From positions 1-56,778 of the forward strand of contig DATIIT010000015.1 in NCBI GenBank assembly GCA_035479375.1: a stretch of DNA of 56,778 bases, read 5' to 3'. This document shows positions 1 to 9,473 of the stretch, in pieces (within the stretch, counting starts at the first letter, position 1; each line of letters opens with the position of its first letter). This stretch comes from PMNU01 sp035479375 (GTDB lineage Bacteria; Patescibacteriota; Saccharimonadia; Saccharimonadales; UBA4665). Below the pieces are notes generated by a model that had not been told where the DNA came from, did not search any database, and was given only the letters and a program-made list of their open reading frames with translations. Position numbers and translations under genes: made by a program.

Positions 1-2
1 TG

Positions 3-2804
3 CCTGGGGAGATTCCCGCTAAGCGCAGCCGGAAGGTATCTGGCGAGACCCTAGGCTCGCCAGATTCCGCCCCGCGCGTGAGCGTTCTCCCCAGGCAAAA
101 AACCGGGGCGCCAGACCAAGCCAGCGCTGCCCACATAGAAACGCTGGCCGAATTATTTTTCGCCGAGCTCACAGAAGCTGTTGCCGCCGCCGAAGAATCC
201 GGCAAGACCCCAACCCTCACCGCTTGGAAAAATAAGTGGCTCGCCAAAGACGCCGATGGCAGGTTTGTTGTGGACGGCGCCAAGGCCAACCAAAAACTGC
301 AAGCTGCGGCCGGAGTATACGAGCACTACCTCCAGGCCTTGCGCGCCCAGCACCTCTTCGACTACGACGATATGGTCCTGCGCGCCGTGCGCGCCCTCGA
401 AACCAACACCGACCTCCGCTACACCTTGCAGGAGCAATACCAATACATCTTGCTGGACGAATTCCAGGACACCAACGGCGCGCAACTGCGCCTGGTGGAA
501 CTGCTCACCGACAACCCGGTGCACGAGGGCCGGCCCAACGTCCTTGCCGTGGGCGACGACGACCAAGCCATCTACGCCTTCCAGGGCGCCAATTACTCAC
601 ACATGTTGCGCTTCAAGGAGCTGTACCGCGATGTTTTAGCCGTGCCGCTCACCGAAAACTACCGCTCGCACAAAGACGTGCTGCACTTTGCCCGCGGCAT
701 TTCCGAACAGATTGAAGAGCGCCTGCACCACCATTTTCCGGAAATAGAAAAGACGCTGGAGGCGCGGGCCACCGGGCTGCCCGCGCACGCCGTGGTAGAA
801 CGCCGCGAAGCGCAAAGCGACGCCATGCAGTTTGCCTGGGTGGCGCGGCGCATAAGCGGATTTTTGGAGTCTGGCGTCCCGGCCAGCGAGATTGCCGTGC
901 TCGCCCCCAAGCACAAATACCTTGAGCCGCTGGTACCGTTTTTGCAGCAAGCCGGCATCCCGGTGCGCTACGAGAAACGCGAAAACGTCCTGGAAGACCC
1001 CGGCATTGTGCAGCTGCTGCGCATGAGCGAGCTGGTTTTGGCGCTGGCCGCCGGGCAGCAAACGCTCGCCAACGCCCTATGGGCGCAGGTGCTCAGCTTT
1101 GACTTTTGGGTGCTGCCCACCAGCACCATCTGGCGCCTCAGCTGGCAAACTACAGACGACAACCGCAACTGGACAGACGAACTCTTGGCCGACGAGGCGC
1201 TCAAACCCATTGCGCTGTTCTTCATCCGCCTCAGCCATCTGTCCGGCAGTGAAACGCTAGAAGCCATGTTTGACTACCTTATTGGCTCGGCCGCGCTTGA
1301 TCTGCACGAGCCAGGTCAGGCGGACTTTACCTCGCCCTATTACCAGTATTATTTCGGCGATATTGACATTGCTGGAGCGCAAGCTGGTTTCTGGAACCTG
1401 CTCAGCAACCTTATTGTGTTGCGTGCCCGCCTCAAAGAATACCGCAAAGACGGGGAAGAGCGGCTTTCCTTACGCGACTTCATCGCCTACGTTGAGGCAA
1501 TGCAAGCCGCTGAGCTCAAAATACTCAATACTAGCCCGTACGCCTCGGGCAAAGACGCCGTGCAACTCCTAACCGCCTACAAAGCCAAAGGCATGGAGTG
1601 GGGCGCCGTATTTGTGCTGGCAACCAACGACGAGGCCTGGGGCGGCAAGAGCCACAGCGCCGGGTCACGCATTAGCCTGCCGCAGAACCTGCAATTTATC
1701 CGCTACGCCGGCGCCACCAACGACGAACGCTTGCGCTTGTTCTACGTGGCTGCCACGCGTGCCAAATCGTACTTGTACTTGCTGAGCTTTGCAAGTACCT
1801 TTTCTGGAAAAATTATGACACACCTCAAATTTTTAAATGAGGCGGGCGACGGGCAGGGTGTGGTACAATCGCCGCTGCTCCCCGCTGGGAGGCAAACCAT
1901 CCTCCCGGCCGAGGACAACACCGCCGCGCCCACTACCGAACTAGCCGCCTACTGGAGCCGCCGCCACGAAGAAGCCCTGCAGCAGCCAGACATGCAGGCG
2001 CTACTCCAAGACCGCCTGCGGCACTACCAGCTAAGCCCGACGCACCTCAACGATTTTACGGATCTCGTCTACGGCGGCCCGCAAGCGTTCTTTTTAAAGA
2101 CGGTCTTGCGCTTCCCGCAGGCGCCGCGGCCAGAGATGCAATTTGGCAACGCCATCCACGAAACGCTGGAGTGGCTGCAGCGTGATTTCCAAGAAACCGG
2201 CCTGTTGCCGTCGGAAAAACTACTGCTGGCGGCGTACGAAAAACGGCTGGCCAAGAAAAAGCTCAGCGTCCACGACACCGGGCCCTATTTGGCGCGCGGG
2301 CAAAACGCGCTCAGGGCGTACCTCAAGCAGCGCGCCAGTACGGTTGGCGCAGACAACGTGGTGGAGCACAACTTCCGCGGCGAGGGCGTATTCATTGGCC
2401 ACGCCCACCTGGCCGGCAAGATAGACAAAATGGTCATCGACCGCCAGCAAAAAACCATCCAAATCGTTGACTTCAAAACCGGCGCCAGCCACAGCCGCTG
2501 GACGCGCGACATCAAGCTGCACAAATACCGCCAGCAGCTTTACTTATATAAGGCACTTGTTGAGGGCTCGCACAGCTACGCCGGCTACACCGTTACCGGC
2601 GCCTATTTGGAATTTGTTGAGCCAGACGAAAACGGCGCCATAACCACCCTGAACCTTGAGTTTGACGATGCCGAGTACCAGCGCGTGAAACGGCTGGCTG
2701 AGGCTGTGTGGCTGCGCATCACCTCATTGCAATTGCCGGACACCAGCGGCTACACCGCAGACATGGCCGGTGTTGAGGCCTTTGAAAAAGACCTGCTCAG
2801 TTAG
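3..2804 (+). CDS. UvrD/PcrA-like superfamily 1 helicase fused to a C-terminal PD-(D/E)XK nuclease (5' partial)
   Basis: ATP-dependent DNA helicase-nuclease for DNA repair or recombination. Visible helicase motifs, in order: DEFQDTN (motif II), GDDDQAIYAFQGAN (III), LTENYRS (IV), AYKAKGMEWGAVFV (V) and RLFYVAATRAK (VI). The last third holds a RecB-type nuclease domain with GNAIHETLEW and, about 100 residues later, IDKMVIDRQ followed by VDFKTG, which supplies the D...DxK metal-binding residues. The frame is open to the first base and the Walker A motif (motif I) is not in the window, so the N terminus lies upstream. The GTG at 78 is an internal codon, not the start. The architecture resembles AddA/RecB-type proteins, but the exact subfamily is not certain. 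Confidence 0.93.
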   Translation, partial: PGEIPAKRSRKVSGETLGSPDSAPRVSVLPRQKTGAPDQASAAHIETLAELFFAELTEAVAAAEESGKTPTLTAWKNKWLAKDADGRFVVDGAKANQKLQAAAGVYEHYLQALRAQHLFDYDDMVLRAVRALETNTDLRYTLQEQYQYILLDEFQDTNGAQLRLVELLTDNPVHEGRPNVLAVGDDDQAIYAFQGANYSHMLRFKELYRDVLAVPLTENYRSHKDVLHFARGISEQIEERLHHHFPEIEKTLEARATGLPAHAVVERREAQSDAMQFAWVARRISGFLESGVPASEIAVLAPKHKYLEPLVPFLQQAGIPVRYEKRENVLEDPGIVQLLRMSELVLALAAGQQTLANALWAQVLSFDFWVLPTSTIWRLSWQTTDDNRNWTDELLADEALKPIALFFIRLSHLSGSETLEAMFDYLIGSAALDLHEPGQADFTSPYYQYYFGDIDIAGAQAGFWNLLSNLIVLRARLKEYRKDGEERLSLRDFIAYVEAMQAAELKILNTSPYASGKDAVQLLTAYKAKGMEWGAVFVLATNDEAWGGKSHSAGSRISLPQNLQFIRYAGATNDERLRLFYVAATRAKSYLYLLSFASTFSGKIMTHLKFLNEAGDGQGVVQSPLLPAGRQTILPAEDNTAAPTTELAAYWSRRHEEALQQPDMQALLQDRLRHYQLSPTHLNDFTDLVYGGPQAFFLKTVLRFPQAPRPEMQFGNAIHETLEWLQRDFQETGLLPSEKLLLAAYEKRLAKKKLSVHDTGPYLARGQNALRAYLKQRASTVGADNVVEHNFRGEGVFIGHAHLAGKIDKMVIDRQQKTIQIVDFKTGASHSRWTRDIKLHKYRQQLYLYKALVEGSHSYAGYTVTGAYLEFVEPDENGAITTLNLEFDDAEYQRVKRLAEAVWLRITSLQLPDTSGYTADMAGVEAFEKDLLS

Positions 2805-2887
2805 GTAGCCCGCCTTACAGCATGTCTAAACAGTACAGGGTGCCCCCATCGCCAACAGTGGCGGCAAAGCGGCGCCAGCAAAATGCT

Positions 2888-2903
2888 TGTGATTTTTATC
2901 ACA
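2888..2903. promoter_or_regulatory. Perfect TGTGA-N6-TCACA palindrome
   Basis: TGTGA at 2888-2892 and TCACA at 2899-2903, separated by six bases, exactly the half-site layout of CRP/FNR-superfamily operators. It covers the place where a -35 element would sit for the TATAAT at 2922-2927. A second copy with the same half-sites is at 56110-56125. The binding protein is not encoded in the window. Confidence 0.5.
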
Positions 2904-2921
2904 TTCGTATGTAAAACCCGG

Positions 2922-2927
2922 TATAAT
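2922..2927 (+). promoter_or_regulatory. Probable -10 box of the 3176 gene
   Basis: Consensus TATAAT with no convincing -35 element; the palindrome at 2888-2903 overlaps the expected -35 position. This suggests factor-dependent activation or repression. A start site near 2934 is inferred from position only. Confidence 0.5.
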
Positions 2928-3142
2928 ACTGGCTTATAAACCATAAGAGAAAAGGGGAGCAATTACTCGCGTTTTAACGTGACGCCTTGCTGGGGTGGAC
3001 CCAACAGCACAAAAACAACTTATCCACTGGCTTAAAGCAAATATTACAACCCTAAACACTGGGGCTGTTTATTAATTGTGCGTTGACTTTTGTAAGGAAC
3101 AACTCTTATCCTTACTCCGCGCCACCGTACACATGTAAACAA

Positions 3143-3160
3143 CCTTCAGACATATGAAGG
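3143..3160 (+). promoter_or_regulatory. Leader hairpin overlapping the Shine-Dalgarno sequence
   Basis: CCTTCA (3143-3148) pairs perfectly with TGAAGG (3155-3160) around a six-base loop. The right arm contains the first four bases of the AAGGAG ribosome site (3157-3162) that lies 13 nt before the ATG at 3176. Pairing would hide the site and could modulate translation. Confidence 0.45.
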
Positions 3161-3175
3161 AGTGTCTATTAAGTT

Positions 3176-5479
3176 ATGTCCCGATTACCCATTCCCGGCA
3201 ACGATGACGACATCTGGGGAGACATCCTCAATGACTATTTAAGCGTCGAGCACAACGCCGACGGCACGCTGCGCCGCGCCCTTACCACCATGCGCGGCAC
3301 GTGGGCGCCGCAGACCGGCTACGTGCCCAAAGACATCGTGTCCTTCCAAACAGCGGCGTTCGTGTGCGTACGGGCGCACACCTCCGGCCCAAGCATTACC
3401 GGGCAGGCGGCCGCCTTTGCCGGGGATTTTGCCGGCGGCGCATGGCAGCAGCTCAGCCCGCGGGCAGCCTGGTTCGACGTGCGCGACTACGGCGCCAAAC
3501 TGGACAACACCAATGATACCGCCGCCGCCCAAGCCGCCATTGACGCCTGCGCCGCGGCCGGCGGCGGCACCGTGTTTGTGCCCGGCGGCACCATGGCGGT
3601 GAGCACCCTGGTGCTTAAAAACCACGTCTGGCTGCGCGGCGCGGGCATGTACGCCACCACCATCCGCTGCCTCAGCAGCACCAATGCCGCGGTCATCAAA
3701 AACTATGTCAGCCCGGACGGCATTACGGCCAACGCCGAGTTTTGCGGCCTCTTGGACCTCAAAATAGACGGCAATAAGTCCGGCAACTTTGGCAACACCA
3801 GCCACGGCGTCAGCTTTAGCACGAACCCGCAATTCACCCAAGCCACCAACGACGACCAATTCGACCCGCACCACTTGTTACAAAACGTGCGCATCGTAAA
3901 CTGCGCCGGCGCCGGGTTTAGCGACAACGGGCGCAGCGAGTGCCGGCTCATAAATGTGGACGCCGAGAAAAACAACAACGGCGGCATCACCACCTCGTTT
4001 GACACGTTTTTAGAGAGCTGCACGGCCGGCAATAACGGCGTGTTTGGGTTCTCGTTTAGCCACGGCGACATCATGGCCAACAACTGCAAGGCGTTTTTGG
4101 CCGGGCGCGACGCGGGCACTAACTCGCCCGGGTTTTCCATGGCTGGCGCGGCGCTGGCCGTGACGCTCACCGGCTGCATCGCCCAGAACAACAACGGCGA
4201 CGGGTTCTATATAAATGGCGTCACCAGCGTCATCATGTCCGGCTGCGCCGCAGACAGCAACAACTACGGCACCAGTAACGCCAGCGACGCTTTTGTGGGC
4301 GTCAACATTAACAACAGCGCGCACTGCGTGGTCGATTTTGTGTCCACCCAGGGTTTTCAATCCGGCGCGCAAGTAGGCAACCAAGCCTGCGCCCTGCGCC
4401 TCACCGGCGGCGCAGACGCCAACGACATCCGGGTGACCACCTACGCGCACGCTGGCTTCAGCTTAGGGCCAACGTACACGGCCGACTCAGTATTGCTTGC
4501 TAACCGCATCACGGCCAACGGCGTGCTGCTCAACCCGTTGCCCAAGTTAACAGACGACAGCGACATCGCCGTAAGCAACCCCAGCGAGGGGCAGACGCTG
4601 CAATATTCGTCGGCCAGCGGCAAGTGGGTGAACTCGTCGGCGCCCATTGGCAGCTTTGCCGGAGGCATGCTGGGCGACGGCAGCGACGGCGCGGCCACGC
4701 TAGACGGCACCGCCACCGTCGCCTGGGCGAGCCTGGCCGGCAGCACCTACACCATGAGCCGCGACGCGCTCACCACCGCACTCACCGTGCGGCCGGGCAT
4801 CACCTTGGTGTGCGCCGGTTTCCGGATTTGCTGCCAAGGCACCCTCACCAACAACGGCACGGTGAGTGCCGACGGCAATAACGCCACGAGCGCCACCGGC
4901 GCAGCAGCGTCCACACCGCGCAGCATGGGCACTGGCGCCAAGGGCGGCAATGGCAATACCACTGCCGGCTCGGCCGGGAACATTGGCGGCTTCGGCGTGG
5001 GCGCGGGCGGCGCCGGCGGCAACGGCGCGGGCAACGCTGGCGCGGCGGCGGTCAGCCCGCAGAGCACGCTCAACTGGATGCTGCGCAATGGGCACAGCAT
5101 CGCCAGCGGCACCATTGGCTACGCTGGAAGTACGTCGGCGGTTGTGGGCGGATCCGGAGGCTCAGGCGGTGGGGGCGATGGCACTAATAAAGGAGGTGGG
5201 GGTGGCACAGGCGGGAGCGTCATTGCGGTGTTAGCGCGCTCATTCGTAAACAGCGGGGCGCTGTCTGCAATTGGCGGCAACGGGTTTGCGCCCACGGTAG
5301 GCAACTGCGGCGGGGGCGGAGGAGGTGGCGGGGGCGGCATCTTCATTTTTAGCATTAACCCGGCAACAAACACCGGCACCACAGCAGTCACTGGCGGGGC
5401 CGGGGCGGCCGGCGTAGGCGGCGGCACGGCCGGCGGCAATGGCGCGGCCGGCACGGTTTTGCTCGTACAGTTGCAATAA
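3176..5479 (+). CDS. Right-handed beta-helix (pectate-lyase-superfamily) surface or tail-fibre-like protein
   Basis: A 767-aa protein with a modular build. Residues 3-31 carry a motif of the form RLPxPGxDDxxWGDxLNxYL...DG.L, shared with the small protein at 23389-23694. Residues 42-93 resemble a carbohydrate-binding module of the CBM5/12 kind (WAPQTGYVPKDIVSF). From about residue 100 the DVRDYGAKLDNTNDT and GGTVFVPGG segments are typical of pectate lyase 3 beta-helix proteins. The last ~180 residues are very glycine-rich. No signal peptide or membrane segment is visible, so export would need a non-Sec route or the protein is part of a particle. AAGGAG precedes the ATG. Enzymatic activity cannot be inferred. 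Confidence 0.75.
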   Translation: MSRLPIPGNDDDIWGDILNDYLSVEHNADGTLRRALTTMRGTWAPQTGYVPKDIVSFQTAAFVCVRAHTSGPSITGQAAAFAGDFAGGAWQQLSPRAAWFDVRDYGAKLDNTNDTAAAQAAIDACAAAGGGTVFVPGGTMAVSTLVLKNHVWLRGAGMYATTIRCLSSTNAAVIKNYVSPDGITANAEFCGLLDLKIDGNKSGNFGNTSHGVSFSTNPQFTQATNDDQFDPHHLLQNVRIVNCAGAGFSDNGRSECRLINVDAEKNNNGGITTSFDTFLESCTAGNNGVFGFSFSHGDIMANNCKAFLAGRDAGTNSPGFSMAGAALAVTLTGCIAQNNNGDGFYINGVTSVIMSGCAADSNNYGTSNASDAFVGVNINNSAHCVVDFVSTQGFQSGAQVGNQACALRLTGGADANDIRVTTYAHAGFSLGPTYTADSVLLANRITANGVLLNPLPKLTDDSDIAVSNPSEGQTLQYSSASGKWVNSSAPIGSFAGGMLGDGSDGAATLDGTATVAWASLAGSTYTMSRDALTTALTVRPGITLVCAGFRICCQGTLTNNGTVSADGNNATSATGAAASTPRSMGTGAKGGNGNTTAGSAGNIGGFGVGAGGAGGNGAGNAGAAAVSPQSTLNWMLRNGHSIASGTIGYAGSTSAVVGGSGGSGGGGDGTNKGGGGGTGGSVIAVLARSFVNSGALSAIGGNGFAPTVGNCGGGGGGGGGGIFIFSINPATNTGTTAVTGGAGAAGVGGGTAGGNGAAGTVLLVQLQ

Positions 5480-5492
5480 CATAAAATTACTA

Positions 5493-5506
5493 AAAGTCTA
5501 GACTTT
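5493..5506. terminator. Weak terminator-like palindrome after the beta-helix gene
   Basis: AAAGTCTAGACTTT is a perfect 14-bp palindrome just after the stop at 5479. It has no clear T-tract beyond its own arm, so its strength as a terminator is doubtful. Confidence 0.3.
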
Positions 5507-5561
5507 CTCTGTAAAATATGCGATAATGTAACCAATTAAGACTTCCGTCAAGTTGGTGGTA

Positions 5562-6032
5562 ATGCCGAGAGTGCGCGCACACAAACCTACGTTCAACCCA
5601 CGCCAGATTATCTGGGCGGGCATAGGCATTTTGGCAGCCGCCGTGGTTGTTATGGTTTTGGCGCTGGGTATGCCGGCCATCGAACGCCAGCTGGGGCGCC
5701 GGCAGCTTTTGCCGCAGCACCAGCAGCTCACCGAGCTATCGCTGATAAACCCGGAGCAATTGCCAAAGACATACCAAAGCGGGCAAAATACCACTGTGCG
5801 ATTCCAGGTACGCAACCGCACTACGCTGGCCCAAGTGTATACCTACACCATCACCGAGACGAACCCCGCCGGCAACCGCCTGGCGCGGCTGGCTTCTGGG
5901 CAGGTAACGGTAAGCGCAAACGGCATGGCCACGGCCAGCAAAACCGTGGTCCCGGCCGACCTCAGCACACGCGTCTATCTGAAGGTGCAGCTTGATAACG
6001 GCCTCAGCGTCGGCTACTGGGTGGGGCGCTAA
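5562..6032 (+). CDS. Single-pass membrane protein with Ig-like extracytoplasmic domain
   Basis: A 156-aa protein. A basic N terminus (RVRAHKPTFNPRQ) precedes one hydrophobic segment (residues ~16-38), giving an N-in, C-out anchor. The outside part contains short beta-rich stretches (TTVRFQVRNRT, TYTYTITETN) reminiscent of a small Ig-like or DUF1616-type domain. I chose ATG 5562 over in-frame TTG 5553 and GTG 5556. Its stop is one base before the ATG of the GT4-DUF2206 gene, so the two are probably one operon and it may be an accessory protein of that transferase. Function unknown. Confidence 0.7.
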   Translation: MPRVRAHKPTFNPRQIIWAGIGILAAAVVVMVLALGMPAIERQLGRRQLLPQHQQLTELSLINPEQLPKTYQSGQNTTVRFQVRNRTTLAQVYTYTITETNPAGNRLARLASGQVTVSANGMATASKTVVPADLSTRVYLKVQLDNGLSVGYWVGR

Positions 6033-6033
6033 C

Positions 6034-9000
6034 ATGAGAATCCTGCACATCACCAAGAAGTACCCACGGGCGCTCGGCGGCGACGCCGTGGCCGTTAGCA
6101 ACCTGGAAAAGCAGCAGTTGAAAGCGCGCCACAAGGTGGTGGTGCTCACCTCCAACTGCGACGAAATTGCCGCCGACGCCCGCCACCACAAGTTTGGGTT
6201 GCGCGACACGCCGGCGGCGCTGGACAACATCACGCCGCGGCGGCTGTTAAGCCTGGCCGCGCTCGTGGCCAAGAGCTTCCGTCTGATCCGCAAAGAGCGG
6301 CCAGATGTGGTGCACACCCATTCCGTGGACATGGCTTTTGCGGCGTCGTTTGCGGCGCGCTGGTATAAGGTGCCGCTGGTGCATACCTTCCACATCCTGA
6401 CGTTTCCGGATCCGCACCACTCCGCGCTGCGCCGCAAAACCGAGCTGTGGTTCCTGCGCGGCGCCCGCCCGCGCGTGGTAACCGCGCCCAACCAAACCGA
6501 CGTCGCCCACCTGCAAAAGGCCGGCGTTGCAAACGCTGCGCTGCTGCCGTATGGCATGGACCTGGACTTTTGGCGCAAAACGCGCACGGTAAAACATAAC
6601 ACCTTCACCTTTGTTACCGCCGCCCGGCTGGAAGAGCAGAAGGGCAACGCCTATCTTATCCGCGCTGCCGCGCTGCTTAAAAAGAAGTCGGACGTGCCGT
6701 TTAAGGTTGTGGTAGTTGGTGATGGCTCGCAAAAAGACGAGCTGGTGGCACTGGCCGCCCAGCTCCATATTTCCAGCCAAGTAGAATTTGTGGGGCGCAA
6801 AACGCCGGAAGAGGTGCGGGCGTTGTACGAGGCCAGCGATGCCGCCGTTATCCCTTCGCTATGGGAGTCTGGCCCGCTGACCGCGTTTGAAGCCTGGGCC
6901 ATGAAGCTACCGCTGATTATCACCCCCGTGGGCATGTTTGCCACTGAACCGAAAGACACGAAACGGCTGGTTTTGGTGGAGCCGGCGGATGCGAAATCGT
7001 TGGCTGCGGCCATGGAGTCGCTGCTGGCGGACGGCAAAAAGCGCGCCGCGCTCGCCCGCGCCGGCTACCAAGCCGTACAGCAGCACAGTTGGGCAGAGAT
7101 GCGCAAAACAGCGGACGCTATATATAAGAAGGCGCAGGAGCCAGCCGGGGGAGTTGCCGTGGTGGCCAGCTTACCGGCAGCCGTGCGCGCGGCGCAAAAA
7201 CCGGCGCAGGAAGTAGCGGCACAGCGCCCAGCGGCCTTCAAGGTGCGCGCCAGCGTGCTCATGGCTGGGCTGGGCGCGGCCAGCGTTGCCGCATTGTGCC
7301 TGGCGCCGATGTTGTCGCCAACAATCAACACCTTAGTAACGCTGCCGCTTGTGGTGCTCGTGCCCGGGCTGTTAGCGCTGCTGGCAGGCTGGCCAGAGCA
7401 GGGCGAAAAACCAGCGGCCGCAGCGGCGCTCGCTGGGGCGCTTGGGCTGCTGCTTATTGCTGTCGAGAGTGCGCTACTCAACTGGCTATTGCCGCTGGTG
7501 AGCACTGCCGCGCCGTTGCAGGCGAAATACTTGGTGCCACTGCACGCGCTTGCCACCCTAGCGCTGCTGGGCGCGTACCTCAAAAAACGCGGCAGAGATA
7601 AACGGACGGTTACACTACCGCTGCGCTTTAATGGCCTGCGCGCGCTGCGCGCGCTTTTGCCGCTGCTACTCCCATTGCTCGCCAGCCTCGGCGCCTTCCG
7701 CCAAAACAATGGCGCCAGCAACACGCTCACTATTTTTGGGTTTAGCCTCACTGCGGTCTTTGCCGCTTGGTTTGTTTGGAAACCTAAACTGTGGAATGCC
7801 AGCTGGCTGCTGTTTAACATGGCGCTTGGGCTGTTGTTGTCCACCAGCCTGCGCAGCTGGTTCATTAGCGGGTTCGACATATCCCAAGAATTCCAGGTGT
7901 TTAGCGCCACGCTGCAGAACCACTACTGGGCCATCCATGCGCTGCCCGGCAATGCCTACAACGCCTGCCTGAGCCTCACTACTTTGCCCACTGCGCTGCA
8001 GCAATTTACCGGCGTGGGCGCCGAGGTTATCTTTAAATATTTCTACCAAGTGGTGTTTGCGCTAACCGCCGTGGTCACGTATACGGTTGGCCGGCGGTTT
8101 GTGGGCCGCCGCTTGGCATTCATGGCCGCACTTTTGTATGCCGCACAGACCGAATTTATTGGCACGATGCCAGCTATTGCCCGGCAAGAGATTGGGCTGT
8201 TGTTCTTTGGGCTTATTGTGTACCTGCTTTTGGGCAAAGCCCGGCTTGGGAGGGCGGGCACCGCTTTATTGGGCCTCTTGAGCCTAGGCATGGTGCTCAC
8301 ACACTATTCCACCACCTACCTGGCGGTGATGATTTTTGCCGCCAGCGCATTTGCTGTGTGGGCCGCCCAGAAAATTCCAACGCGCCTTCCCAAGTTAAAA
8401 TTGCCAACCTTCGAGACGCACTTCTGGGCGGGCGTGCTGGGCGGCCTCGCACTTGTGCTCGTCGTGCTGTCTACGTTGTGGTACGGCACTATTAACGCTA
8501 GCTCCAGCAACGTCGTGGATACGCTCAAGGGCGCCGTGCATTTACAATTGCCCGACTTGCACAGCAGCAAGTCGCAACTCCTGCTGGGCGGCGACCAAGA
8601 GGCGGCCAACCCGGAAAACGTTGCCAAGTATGCGGCCGCGCAAAAACTGCACGTGCCGCTTACGCCCGCAGCAGCACCCAAACTACACACCGGCAACACA
8701 CTGCTGGCCACGGCGGTCAACCTGGGACGTGATGCCGTATCGGTGGTGCTGAAGCTGCTGTTGCCCTTGGCGCCGCTTTTGTTACTCGCCCGGAAAAAGA
8801 CACGCAAAGACAGTGCCAGCCTGGCATTGGTTGGGCTGGGCGCAGTTGCGGTGTTTGTGGCGGTCATTGCCATACCACAGCTCACTATTAGCTACAATCT
8901 GCAGCGCGTCTACCAGCAATGCCTTATTGTGCTCGGCGTTGCCGGATTGTGGGCGCTGTGGCAGTTGCTGCCAGTGGGCAGGCAGCTAAAGACTGTTGCC

Positions 9001-9432
9001 GTGGCCACGTTCGTGATTGGCTTCTTTGTACTGAGCCCGGGCACCGGCTTGGTCAACCAGCTATCTGGTGGCAGCGCCCCGCGCCTAAGTTACAACAGCT
9101 ACGGCGAAGAGTACGACAAATACTTCGTCCGCGAAAGCGATGTGTTAGGCGCCCAGTGGCTCGCGCAGCATTGCGCCGGGCAAGCGGCCTGGGCAGACCG
9201 CTACGCAACGCTGCGGGTTGCAGCATACGCTCACGTGCCCTACGATGCAATACGAAACGATATTTTTAACGCCAAAAAAGGTTGCCTCTACCTGGACTAC
9301 GCCAACGTCCACGACAACCTTTACTACACAACCTACCAACAACTACCCGTGCGGTTCACCACGCCGGGGTCGAGTTTCTCGCAGTACAACCTTATTTATT
9401 CTAATGGGCAGTCGGAGGTGTACGCGTACTAA
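6034..9432 (+). CDS. GT4 glycosyltransferase fused to a DUF2206-like polytopic membrane protein
   Basis: A 1,132-aa fusion. Residues 1-~370 are a GT4/GT-B glycosyltransferase (MRILHITKKYPRALGGDAVA; TAARLEEQKGN; the E-x7-E region around PSLWESGPLTAFEA). Residues ~410-1,000 hold many transmembrane helices with segments typical of DUF2206: GFDISQEFQVF, MPAIARQEIGLLFF and a HYSTTY motif. About 130 polar C-terminal residues should lie outside. A start further upstream (TTG 5992) would overlap the previous gene; ATG 6034 begins the true GT-B strand. Inferred role: sugar transfer linked to a membrane step in envelope glycan assembly or glycoprotein synthesis. Donor and acceptor are unknown. Confidence 0.85.
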   Translation: MRILHITKKYPRALGGDAVAVSNLEKQQLKARHKVVVLTSNCDEIAADARHHKFGLRDTPAALDNITPRRLLSLAALVAKSFRLIRKERPDVVHTHSVDMAFAASFAARWYKVPLVHTFHILTFPDPHHSALRRKTELWFLRGARPRVVTAPNQTDVAHLQKAGVANAALLPYGMDLDFWRKTRTVKHNTFTFVTAARLEEQKGNAYLIRAAALLKKKSDVPFKVVVVGDGSQKDELVALAAQLHISSQVEFVGRKTPEEVRALYEASDAAVIPSLWESGPLTAFEAWAMKLPLIITPVGMFATEPKDTKRLVLVEPADAKSLAAAMESLLADGKKRAALARAGYQAVQQHSWAEMRKTADAIYKKAQEPAGGVAVVASLPAAVRAAQKPAQEVAAQRPAAFKVRASVLMAGLGAASVAALCLAPMLSPTINTLVTLPLVVLVPGLLALLAGWPEQGEKPAAAAALAGALGLLLIAVESALLNWLLPLVSTAAPLQAKYLVPLHALATLALLGAYLKKRGRDKRTVTLPLRFNGLRALRALLPLLLPLLASLGAFRQNNGASNTLTIFGFSLTAVFAAWFVWKPKLWNASWLLFNMALGLLLSTSLRSWFISGFDISQEFQVFSATLQNHYWAIHALPGNAYNACLSLTTLPTALQQFTGVGAEVIFKYFYQVVFALTAVVTYTVGRRFVGRRLAFMAALLYAAQTEFIGTMPAIARQEIGLLFFGLIVYLLLGKARLGRAGTALLGLLSLGMVLTHYSTTYLAVMIFAASAFAVWAAQKIPTRLPKLKLPTFETHFWAGVLGGLALVLVVLSTLWYGTINASSSNVVDTLKGAVHLQLPDLHSSKSQLLLGGDQEAANPENVAKYAAAQKLHVPLTPAAAPKLHTGNTLLATAVNLGRDAVSVVLKLLLPLAPLLLLARKKTRKDSASLALVGLGAVAVFVAVIAIPQLTISYNLQRVYQQCLIVLGVAGLWALWQLLPVGRQLKTVAVATFVIGFFVLSPGTGLVNQLSGGSAPRLSYNSYGEEYDKYFVRESDVLGAQWLAQHCAGQAAWADRYATLRVAAYAHVPYDAIRNDIFNAKKGCLYLDYANVHDNLYYTTYQQLPVRFTTPGSSFSQYNLIYSNGQSEVYAY

Positions 9433-9473
9433 GCGAGCTCTGTGGTGGCTGCGCGCCCAGCACTAACCGCCAC

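Larger units (their letters stand above)
2805..3175 (+). other. Long intergenic region with promoter and leader of the beta-helix gene
   Basis: No ORF is apparent in these 371 bases. It holds a palindromic operator-like site at 2888-2903, a TATAAT box at 2922-2927 and a possible second promoter (TTGACT at 3083-3088). A hairpin at 3143-3160 overlaps the Shine-Dalgarno sequence of the next gene. A sequence close to a DnaA box (TTATCCACT, near 3020) occurs once and looks isolated. If transcription starts near 2934, the leader would be about 240 nt, unusually long for this window. Confidence 0.6.

Noticed and set aside
3015..3030. Replication origin (DnaA box TTATCCACT)
   Set aside because: Only one near-consensus box; no cluster, no AT-rich unwinding element next to it and no dnaA gene in the window.
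3239..3874. Long open frame antisense to the beta-helix gene
   Set aside because: GC-rich coding DNA creates many shadow frames; this one has repetitive Val/Gly/Ala composition and no start signal.
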